Assembly (NCBI GenBank): GCA_018820745.1
Contig: JAHJNP010000257.1
Coordinates: 1-10,857 of the forward strand
From: Gammaproteobacteria bacterium
GTDB taxonomy: Bacteria > Pseudomonadota > Gammaproteobacteria > Burkholderiales > Thiobacillaceae
DNA length: 10,857 bases
Direction of reading: 5' to 3'
Part shown: in pieces, positions 4,444 through 10,857 of the stretch
Layout: every line of letters starts with the position of its first letter
Position numbering within the stretch: position 1 is the first letter of the stretch
Position numbers and translations under genes: made by a program
Notes under the pieces: generated by a model
What the model was told of the DNA's origin: nothing
The model's database searches: none
Seen by the model: only the letters and a program-made list of their open reading frames with translations

Positions 4444-6336
4444 GTGCCCGGTATCCTGTGTTCCGTATTCGACCCGATCGACCCCGGCGCCGAAGCAAAG
4501 TGGCACCATGGGCTGGACATGTTGCGCCACCATCCAGCGCATGTACTGGAGCAACACAGCGAACCAGGCTTTCACATCGCCTGCATTTACCATCCCGAAG
4601 TGTGTCAAGCGCCGCGAATCCTGGTTGGCGAACACCATGTCCTGGCCTTCTACGGGAACGTATACGAGGACCATTGGGCGTATATCGATGAAGGCCGGGC
4701 GCTCGCCCGGGCATTGCTCGACGCCTTCATCGCACAGGGATCACGTGGTCTGATGCATCTCAACGGCCGCTACGACATCGCGATATGGGATCGACGGGCG
4801 CGGGTGCTGCACCATATCGGCGACCGCTTCGGCGCAAACCGCCACTACCTCTTGAAGCTCCCCGGCGCCCTGCATATCGCCTGCGAGGTCAAGGCACTTG
4901 CGCCGCACCTGGACCGGACCGAGGTCGACCCGGCCGGCCTGGCCAGCATGCTGAGCTTCGGTTTCCACCTGGGCGACCTCACCCTGCTGAGCGGCGTCAA
5001 GTGCCTGCCCAATGCCCGCGACCTGCAGTACCACGCAGGCACAGACGCGCTGGCGCTCGGCCCCTATTGGAGCTATCCCTATGGTGAACAAGAACCTTGG
5101 GGGGGCACCGAAGCCGAGCTTGGCGAATCCCTGCACGACCACCTGACGCGGGCCCTTAAGCGCCGGATGAACGGGGTCAACAAGGTTCTGCTTCCCATCA
5201 GCGGCGGCCTCGATTCACGCACCATGGCCGGCCTGCTTGCCAGCAGCGGGTTTTCCGGCGAGGTCCTGGCCTACAGCTATGGCCAGGCAAGCAGTCGCGA
5301 TGTGCGCTATGGCCGTGCCATTGCACGCAAACTGGGCTACCGGCACGTCACCATCCCGACCCCCGATGACTTCATCACGCGGCATCTCAAAGAGGCTGCG
5401 TGGGTTTTCGATGCGGAATGGAGTGCCGAACTGAACTGGGGGCCACGCTTCTCGCATCTTCACCCCAATCTCGGCGACACCCAGGGCCATCTGGTGCTCA
5501 GCGGCATGTTCGGTGACCTGATCCTTGGCGAGGGCGCATTCGTTGGCAAGTACCGGTACCTGTGCGGCGATGAGCCACAAGCGACAGACCGGTTGATGGA
5601 AGCCTTCTTCGAATGCAACCAGGAATACCGCCCCCTGACTGAAACCTGCGCCCTATTTAAGGAACCCGCAGCCGATGAAGCGCATGAAAGAATTCAGGAA
5701 ATCGTTCGCAACACGCTGTTGCCGCTGAGTTCTCAAAGGCCCTTCTTTGCGCTCAACCGCAGCGAATTTCTCCACCGGCAGCGACGCCACACAGCGACCG
5801 TCGCGCAAAGCGTGGAATATGACCGAAGGGTGATCACGCCTTTTCTGGATCGGGACGTGGTCGATTTCGCCACGCGGATTCCCTACGAGTACCTCTGCGG
5901 CAAGATCCTCTACAAGCACATGATCCGGGATCATCTCCCCGCGGTTGCCGTTATTCCTTATGGCAAGACAGGCCTCCCCCTGTCTCACGCCCCCATTCGT
6001 GCCGCGCTCCAGTGGCGCCTCCAGAAGTTGCTGACACGCTTTCCCGGCCTGGCGAAAAAGATCAATAAAAACAATTCGAATTTCATGTTTCAGGAGATGA
6101 TCTCCAGTCAAGCTGATGTCTTCAAGACATTGGGGGAGTCGCTCGACAAGCTTTCGCCTCCGCTCGACATGCGCAAAGCCCGTACGCACTATCATGAAAT
6201 TCTCGAGGGGCATATCAGGCCCGCCGACCAGATCGGGGCATTTCTGCCGCCTGCGCTTTTCCTGGAGGCGTTGCACCAACACACAACCTCAGCCAAGCCA
6301 AGCGCTGAGAATAAATTTGCTGGGGTCGAATCATGA
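4444..6336 (+). CDS. Asparagine-synthase-fold ligase B (paralogue of A, glutaminase-dead)
   Basis: This 630-residue protein is a tandem paralogue of ligase A; by eye 37 of the first 60 residues are identical and the two stay collinear. The N-terminal Ntn-like domain (1 to about 217) starts MPGILCS, with Pro in place of the amidotransferase Cys, and carries GNVYE (71-75), LNGRYDIAIWDRR (106-118) and DRFGANRHY (127-135). The synthetase domain has the PP-loop SGGLDSR (253-259), RDVRYGRAIARKLG (285-298), LSGMFGDLILG (352-362), ITPFLDRDVVDF (464-475) and PYGKTGLPL (505-513). Lys508 fits the catalytic lysine of the family, so B looks the best candidate for an active ATP-dependent amide ligase. The start is GTG with a clear Shine-Dalgarno, and the stop overlaps the ATG of gene C (ATGA). 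A G7 tract lies at 5099-5105. The substrate is not known; a carboxylated sugar or glycan is inferred from context. Confidence 0.92.
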   Translation: MPGILCSVFDPIDPGAEAKWHHGLDMLRHHPAHVLEQHSEPGFHIACIYHPEVCQAPRILVGEHHVLAFYGNVYEDHWAYIDEGRALARALLDAFIAQGSRGLMHLNGRYDIAIWDRRARVLHHIGDRFGANRHYLLKLPGALHIACEVKALAPHLDRTEVDPAGLASMLSFGFHLGDLTLLSGVKCLPNARDLQYHAGTDALALGPYWSYPYGEQEPWGGTEAELGESLHDHLTRALKRRMNGVNKVLLPISGGLDSRTMAGLLASSGFSGEVLAYSYGQASSRDVRYGRAIARKLGYRHVTIPTPDDFITRHLKEAAWVFDAEWSAELNWGPRFSHLHPNLGDTQGHLVLSGMFGDLILGEGAFVGKYRYLCGDEPQATDRLMEAFFECNQEYRPLTETCALFKEPAADEAHERIQEIVRNTLLPLSSQRPFFALNRSEFLHRQRRHTATVAQSVEYDRRVITPFLDRDVVDFATRIPYEYLCGKILYKHMIRDHLPAVAVIPYGKTGLPLSHAPIRAALQWRLQKLLTRFPGLAKKINKNNSNFMFQEMISSQADVFKTLGESLDKLSPPLDMRKARTHYHEILEGHIRPADQIGAFLPPALFLEALHQHTTSAKPSAENKFAGVES

Positions 6337-7985
6337 AGTTTTCATATCTTCCGTCTCCGCACCTGCCGCCGCTCGCCTGGGTGGCCGTGGCTTCGCCTGA
6401 AACGTCGACCATTTCGGTAACCCACGGCCGCTTTGTGGAAACGCATCCGCATTTTTTCGTGGAAGGTGCGTGGGCAGGCGACTTCGAGGCAGGCCGCTTA
6501 CAGGATTCCGATACCGTATTTGGCAGTGGCGGCTGTTTAACCGATGGCTCGGTCACTTTCGCGAGCTGCACGGCCACCACGGATTTCCTCTATCACAGCG
6601 ATAGCCTCGACCCCTTCTGCGTTTCCAACTCGCTGCCCCTGCTTTTGGCCATGCTGGACGACGAACTGCAAATTGCGTGTGAAGACTACAGTCGAATCAA
6701 TATGTCCATTCTGGACGGCATTCGCCAATACCGGCCCGACATCCCCACCCGGCAAGGCCATGTCACAAGGATCATGCACAGCAATGTCCGATTCGGCGCG
6801 GATGGCCTCACCCACGTGGAAAAGCCCCTTCCACCCAACTTTCAGCAGTTTGAGGGTTACCGAGACTATATGCAGGGCCGCATCGGTGAGCTGTTTGCCA
6901 ATGCACGCCATCCTGCGCGCCAGAATCAGATGAAGGTTTTCTCGACGCAATCCCGCGGTTACGACTCAACTGCTGTCAATGCGCTAGCAGCCCCGTTTGG
7001 GATTGATGACATTTTCACCAGCCCGGAATCCAAGGAAAAGAAAAGCTTCTACAACGGCAAGGTATCGCAAACCCCCAGTGACGATGGGACGGCCATATGC
7101 ACGACGCTTGGACTACCTTGCATCCAGATAGACCGGCGCAGCTTCGAAAAGAAGGCGCTTAGTGCCGAAGAATATTATTGGGCTGGCCTGGACAACAATG
7201 CTGATCTGAATCTGCATGAAATCACCTCATACGTCAGCCAGCCAACCCTGCTGCTGACCGGGCAATATGGGGAGTTCTGGTACACACGTGACATTACCGG
7301 CGAACATCGGATGCATTATTTCGATGACGCACTGAAGAAGTGGGACCTGGCCGGACATGGGCTCTCCGAAATACGGCTCAAGGCGGGCTTCATCCAGGCG
7401 GCCATACCCGTTATCGGTTCAAGAAATCGAAACGCCATCCTGGGCATTACAGAGAGCCCGGAAATGCAGCCGTGGCGGCTCAATACCCGTTATGACCGGC
7501 CCATCCCTCGCCGGATTGCCGAAGAAGCGGGGGTGCCGCGGGAAATGTTCGGCCAGATCAAACTCGCCTCCATCGTGCACCTACCCACCCCGAACGTTCC
7601 TGTCACGCCAGCACTGCGCGATGAATTTTTCCAGCATTTAATCAAACACAAACTCCTTGGCCGCGTGGGCATAAGGCTTTTGCCTGTCATACAGCGGCTC
7701 AACAACCGGATTTACTGGGACAACCCCAGCCGCTACTTCAACAACCGGCGCAAGCATCCGCTGCTCTGGCACATTGGCTATGGCTGGTCCAAACTGTTTG
7801 GCCAGCCGCTGCGTATCCGCATGCTTTGGCCAAAACTCGATTCTTACCTTTACGCCTTCTGTGTGAATAAGGTACGGAACGAATATGCGGGGCTGCTTGC
7901 CCATTCGCGGACGACTGCTGGTGACGCCAACATCACCAACATGAGCTCGCTGCCAGTTTCCCCCGAGAAAGTGTTGAGCAAATAA
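6333..7985 (+). CDS. Divergent asparagine-synthase-related protein C
   Basis: This 550-residue protein is a remote member of the asparagine-synthase fold. There is no N-terminal Cys, and the first 170 residues only faintly follow the amidotransferase domain (DFLYHSDSLDPFCVSNSLPLLLA, shown in part at 84-100, recalls the strand before the DRxG region). The PP-loop is reduced to STQSRGYDS (204-212), which keeps S-x-G-x-D-S. TLLLTGQYGEFW (305-316) occupies the place of the family's LxGxGGDE segment. A C-terminal block, RYDRPIPRRIAEEAG (386-400) then VPREMFGQIK (401-410), is strongly patterned and may hold the catalytic Lys at 410. The ATG overlaps the stop of B, with GGGG 7 bases before it, so it is translated with B. 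It may be an enzyme with altered substrate or a non-catalytic partner of B or D. Confidence 0.8.
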   Translation: MKFSYLPSPHLPPLAWVAVASPETSTISVTHGRFVETHPHFFVEGAWAGDFEAGRLQDSDTVFGSGGCLTDGSVTFASCTATTDFLYHSDSLDPFCVSNSLPLLLAMLDDELQIACEDYSRINMSILDGIRQYRPDIPTRQGHVTRIMHSNVRFGADGLTHVEKPLPPNFQQFEGYRDYMQGRIGELFANARHPARQNQMKVFSTQSRGYDSTAVNALAAPFGIDDIFTSPESKEKKSFYNGKVSQTPSDDGTAICTTLGLPCIQIDRRSFEKKALSAEEYYWAGLDNNADLNLHEITSYVSQPTLLLTGQYGEFWYTRDITGEHRMHYFDDALKKWDLAGHGLSEIRLKAGFIQAAIPVIGSRNRNAILGITESPEMQPWRLNTRYDRPIPRRIAEEAGVPREMFGQIKLASIVHLPTPNVPVTPALRDEFFQHLIKHKLLGRVGIRLLPVIQRLNNRIYWDNPSRYFNNRRKHPLLWHIGYGWSKLFGQPLRIRMLWPKLDSYLYAFCVNKVRNEYAGLLAHSRTTAGDANITNMSSLPVSPEKVLSK

Positions 7986-7987
7986 AT

Positions 7988-9832
7988 ATGGAAATCGGCC
8001 TGGCTTGCGTTTTTTCACCCGATCCCCGTGCACGGGCCCATGTAGACGACATGGCCCGGGAACTCATGCTCATCGAAAACACGAGGCAGAGCGGCTTCGA
8101 CTCCCCGCCCGTTGCGTTGCGAACGCGAACGGTGCCTTGGTTGGAACAGCCCATCGCCAGGGATCCGGTCACCGGAACCATCCTGATCCTGCTGGGACGC
8201 GCCCGGTTCGGCACCCGGGAAATCCCGGCAGAAACGCTCCTGCAAAAATTCCTGCGAGACGGGCAAAAAGCGCTCACGCACCTGGGCGGCTCATTTGGCG
8301 TGTTCGTCTGGGAACCTCTGACCGGAACGCTCATCGTCGCGATGGATCGGTTGGCGACGAAAAAGGTCTACGTCTGGAACGCCGGGGAAACAACGCTGGT
8401 GGCCACCGAACTCCGCGCGCTGCTCGGCCACCCCCAGGCCCCTCGCGAAATCGACGAGATGGCGGTCGAGCAGTTCCTCATCACCAGCCATCTGGTCGAC
8501 ACGCGTTCGCTGGTCCGCGGTGTGAGCGTGCTCCCCCCGGGGACAATCACCCGAATCGACCGCACCGGCATGTCGTTTGAGCGCTACTGGACTCCCCGTA
8601 TCGCGCCAGCCCGGGATGACGGCCTCAACAAATGGGCCGACCGCCTGGCCGAGGTCCTGTCGCCCGCAGTCACGGCACGCTGCGGCGACGAGCCGCCCCT
8701 GCTGCCCCTCTCCGGCGGGCTGGATGCACGCTCGGTGGCTGCGTTTATTCCACCCGCACTGGCCGCCGCCGCCACGACCGGCTCTTTCGGTCATGGCCAC
8801 TGTTATGACGTCCGATATGGACGGCGCATCGCCCGAACGTTAGGCGCATCCTTTAACCGTCTGCCCATACCAGAAGACTTTTTTCACCAATACCTGGGGC
8901 CTGTTCAAATGATGTGTGATGGCGAAGTCTCGATAGAGGCATTGCCCATCTACCGGCTCATTCAAATGGGGCCGCCGGGCCGGACCATGCTAATGGGATT
9001 TTTGGGCGACGCGCTTTCCGGCGGGCATTTACTGGGCCTGGATTACGCCCTTGGCGCGGAAAACCCACTGGACGTCGTGTGGCGCAAAAAATACCAGGGC
9101 AAAGGATTTTCCGAGCAGCTATTGGGCCAGGTGTTACTGCCCGAACGTTACCAGGCAGCCCGGGGCAGCACCCGTTCACTCATGCATGCCGCGCTGGACA
9201 AGGCCGAGGCCGAGACCCTCGACGAAAAAGCCCTGGTCGTAGAACTTCATCACCGGCAATCACGCTACATCGCCTATTTCGGCCGTTTGCTCAGTTCCCG
9301 CTATCGGGTCGAAAACCCGTTTCTGGACCCGGACGTGCTCGACACCTTTCTTGCCATGCCACTTGTCCACCGCCAGGGACAGCGGGCCTACCGGCGCATG
9401 CTGGTCCGGCATGCCCCCCGACTCGCTTCCATCCCCGAGAACAAGACCCGCAGGCCGGTCACCTATACGGACGCACACGGGATGCAACCTGCGTCTGCAA
9501 TGAAGCGTTCCACTTCCCATTTGCCTGCAGAACTGCAATGGCGGCTGACCAAAACCCAAAACAAGCTGGGGCGCCTGCTTGCCGCCGCGTCCGGCGGATG
9601 GCTCGGCCCGCACAACCGCGATTCCTACGTCCACCACGATGAAAGCATCCGACGCATGGACCCGGCGTGGTACCGGGCCAAATTACTCGACAACCCAATT
9701 TCGGCCGACTGGTTTTACCTGCCGGCCCTGGAGAAGCTCTTTGATGAGCACATGTCCCGCAAGCAGGATCACTCTGCCCGCATCAACAACGTGGTGTCAT
9801 TTCTGACGTGGCGAGAAAAAATCGATATTTGA
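7988..9832 (+). CDS. Asparagine-synthase-fold ligase D (SGGLDA variant)
   Basis: This 614-residue protein has full two-domain architecture. The N-terminal Ntn-like domain starts MEIGLACVF (no catalytic Cys) and carries LGGSFGVFVWEP (99-110), MDRLATKKVY (119-128) and ATELRALL (139-146). The synthetase domain has SGGLDAR (242-248), where the last Ser of the SGGxDS PP-loop is Ala. It also has YDVRYGRRIARTLG (273-286), MGFLGDALSGG (336-346), NPFLDPDVLDTF (443-454) and PENKTRRP (483-490) with Lys486 at the expected lysine position. It is more distant from A and B than they are from each other. The start is only 2 bases after the stop of C and lacks a good Shine-Dalgarno, so coupling is expected. 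ATP use is plausible but not certain given the Ala. The role is presumably amide formation in the same pathway; the substrate is unknown. Confidence 0.88.
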   Translation: MEIGLACVFSPDPRARAHVDDMARELMLIENTRQSGFDSPPVALRTRTVPWLEQPIARDPVTGTILILLGRARFGTREIPAETLLQKFLRDGQKALTHLGGSFGVFVWEPLTGTLIVAMDRLATKKVYVWNAGETTLVATELRALLGHPQAPREIDEMAVEQFLITSHLVDTRSLVRGVSVLPPGTITRIDRTGMSFERYWTPRIAPARDDGLNKWADRLAEVLSPAVTARCGDEPPLLPLSGGLDARSVAAFIPPALAAAATTGSFGHGHCYDVRYGRRIARTLGASFNRLPIPEDFFHQYLGPVQMMCDGEVSIEALPIYRLIQMGPPGRTMLMGFLGDALSGGHLLGLDYALGAENPLDVVWRKKYQGKGFSEQLLGQVLLPERYQAARGSTRSLMHAALDKAEAETLDEKALVVELHHRQSRYIAYFGRLLSSRYRVENPFLDPDVLDTFLAMPLVHRQGQRAYRRMLVRHAPRLASIPENKTRRPVTYTDAHGMQPASAMKRSTSHLPAELQWRLTKTQNKLGRLLAAASGGWLGPHNRDSYVHHDESIRRMDPAWYRAKLLDNPISADWFYLPALEKLFDEHMSRKQDHSARINNVVSFLTWREKIDI

Positions 9833-9913
9833 TCGCAACGAGCCGAAGCCAAACACAACTTGCAACCGTACGGCCCATTCCCGTTTTCGTCATCAATTTG
9901 TTTATCAGGACAC

Positions 9914-9919
9914 AAAGGA
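9914..9919 (+). promoter_or_regulatory. Shine-Dalgarno of the methyltransferase gene
   Basis: AAAGGA lies 7 bases before the ATG at 9927 and fixes that start, which retains the N-terminal hydrophobic region. The gap before it (9833-9926) shows no terminator, so read-through from gene D is likely. Confidence 0.75.
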
Positions 9920-9926
9920 TCAACAG

Positions 9927-10787
9927 ATGGAAAAGCGCTGCGTAAAAAACTTGATTTTCGGTTTGGCCGCAGGCATTGCAGGGGGGGGGATCACTACAAT
10001 CGGTGCAATCCTCGGACTGACCACGGCTGATGCAATCTGGCCGGCATTCGCGATTGGCGCAGTCACGGGTGCACTGGTGCATCACGCCAAGCAGTCAATC
10101 ACGGACATGATTGATAACCGTCTGGGCACGCTGAAGAATCGCGTTGAAAAAATCCGGCGGGATATCGGAGACATACACGGGCTCGTTCGACTCGGGCCTT
10201 ACACGCAGGATCTGCCGCTGCCAATGGGCGGAGGATGGGCACTGACTGGCGACTCTGCCGCCTTGCTGGCGCGCGAGGTGCTGGCCCGAAAGCCTGAAAC
10301 AATCCTTGAACTAGGATCGGGGGTTTCAACCCTGATACTAGGGCAAATTCTCAAACGGAATGGTCGCGGCCGCTTACTCTCGGTTGACCACGATCCCGAG
10401 TGGGCCAATCAGACGCGCAGATTCGTCGAGTTTCTCGGTCTCGGCGATGTCGTGACAGTGCTCGATGCGCCATTGAAAGAGATTGCAGCAGGCAGCCAGG
10501 CCGCCAACTGGTACGACATTCCCAAAAGCAGCCTGGACACGCTGGGTGCCATTGATCTTTTGCTCGTTGACGGCCCACCGCAGGCTCGAGACAACCCTCA
10601 GGCCGCAAGATACCCTGCGTTTCCTGTGCTACGCGACCGCCTGTCGGCGCATGCGCTAATATTCGTGGACGATGCCAGCCGCAAGACCGAGTCTAAAATG
10701 GTCGGGAGATGGCAAACGGAAGATTCGGGATGGCATTCCCAATGGTTCGACACAGTCGACGGCGTCTGCATCCTCACTAGAAAATAA
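9927..10787 (+). CDS. Membrane-anchored class I SAM-dependent methyltransferase
   Basis: This is a 286-residue protein. Residues 8-30 and 34-52 are two hydrophobic, Gly/Ala-rich stretches that look like membrane helices. A basic, possibly coiled-coil linker follows (about 53-80, NRLGTLKNRVEKIRRDI). The catalytic domain has a Rossmann-type SAM site: motif I ILELGSGVSTL (126-136), the acidic ribose-binding segment SVDHD (152-156) and the strand DLLLVDGPPQ (210-219), with FVDDA at 246-250. This pattern fits the Methyltransf_24-like group. Substrate could be a sugar hydroxyl or a carboxyl of the exported glycan; neither is shown. The membrane anchor suggests action on a lipid-linked or membrane-bound intermediate. 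A G8 tract at 9981-9988, in codons 19-21, could cause frame slippage. It lies 94 bases after ligase D, same strand, probably same operon. Confidence 0.88.
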   Translation: MEKRCVKNLIFGLAAGIAGGGITTIGAILGLTTADAIWPAFAIGAVTGALVHHAKQSITDMIDNRLGTLKNRVEKIRRDIGDIHGLVRLGPYTQDLPLPMGGGWALTGDSAALLAREVLARKPETILELGSGVSTLILGQILKRNGRGRLLSVDHDPEWANQTRRFVEFLGLGDVVTVLDAPLKEIAAGSQAANWYDIPKSSLDTLGAIDLLLVDGPPQARDNPQAARYPAFPVLRDRLSAHALIFVDDASRKTESKMVGRWQTEDSGWHSQWFDTVDGVCILTRK

Positions 10788-10792
10788 TAAAC

Positions 10793-10857
10793 TTGACCAC
10801 CCAGGACGAATCCAAAAAAGTGCTTTTCAACGCTCCAAACTTTTTATTTACCCAACC
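10793..10857 (+). CDS. Start of an unidentified gene, cut by the right edge
   Basis: After the methyltransferase stop one frame stays open to the end of the window. It reads TTQDESKKVLFNAP, then NFLFTQP, from a possible TTG at 10793; a GTG at 10820 would give VLFNAPNFLFTQP instead. The KVLFxxP pattern is common at the first beta strand of glycosyltransferases and other Rossmann-type proteins, which would suit the cluster. No clear Shine-Dalgarno is visible and only about 21 codons can be seen, so both the start and the assignment are tentative. Confidence 0.3.
   Translation, partial: MTTQDESKKVLFNAPNFLFTQ

Noticed and set aside
2499..6336. Naming A or B as asparagine synthetase or beta-lactam synthetase
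   Set aside because: The Cys nucleophile is missing, which argues against AsnB. No other clavam or carbapenem genes are present, so neither specific name is justified.
2499..9832. Lasso-peptide biosynthesis cluster
   Set aside because: The ligases share the fold of lasso cyclases, but there is no leader peptidase (B protein), no transporter of the usual ABC type and no precursor with a convincing leader and a Gly/Cys core followed by Asp/Glu at 7-9.

Overview
The window reads as a GC-rich proteobacterial chromosome, most likely a betaproteobacterium. This rests on the glycyl-tRNA synthetase alpha fragment at the left edge, the overall codon use and the exopolysaccharide-type gene content. 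The exact taxon cannot be fixed from the sequence alone.

Layout: positions 1-279 (minus strand) hold the 5' part of glyQ, a core gene reading out of the window. Positions 280-857 are about 580 bases without a convincing gene. They contain a REP-like inverted pair (377-405), a perfect 7-bp inverted repeat (454-475) and a very good sigma-54 (-24/-12) promoter (531-547) pointing at everything downstream. From 858 to the right edge all convincing genes lie on the plus strand. They are a Wzx-type polysaccharide flippase (858-2315), then four consecutive asparagine-synthase-fold genes: A 2499-4367, B 4444-6336, C 6333-7985 and D 7988-9832. A membrane-anchored SAM-dependent methyltransferase follows (9927-10787), and then probably the first codons of another gene cut by the window end. 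B, C and D are tightly coupled (ATGA overlap, then a 2-base gap). A and B each have their own Shine-Dalgarno.

The notable point is the four-gene ligase array. None of the four starts with the Met-Cys that class II glutamine amidotransferases need, and in A and B the cysteine is replaced exactly by proline. The ATP-pyrophosphatase (PP-loop) half is present in all four, but with graded divergence: SGGLDSR in A and B, SGGLDAR in D, SRGYDS in C. A also carries Asp where B and D carry the Lys expected near the synthetase active site. The array therefore looks like a set of non-glutaminase, ATP-dependent amide-forming (or partly degenerate) enzymes. Their substrate is probably a carboxylated glycan or lipid-linked repeat unit, because a flippase lies upstream and a methyltransferase downstream. 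That function is inference: no substrate can be read from the sequence.

Working model: an EBP/sigma-54-controlled polysaccharide (or glycoconjugate) modification operon inserted beside glyQ. The ligases and the methyltransferase would decorate a carboxyl-bearing saccharide at the inner membrane, and the flippase would export it. The model could fail in three places: the reach of the sigma-54 promoter, the activity of A, C and D, and the identity of the substrate.
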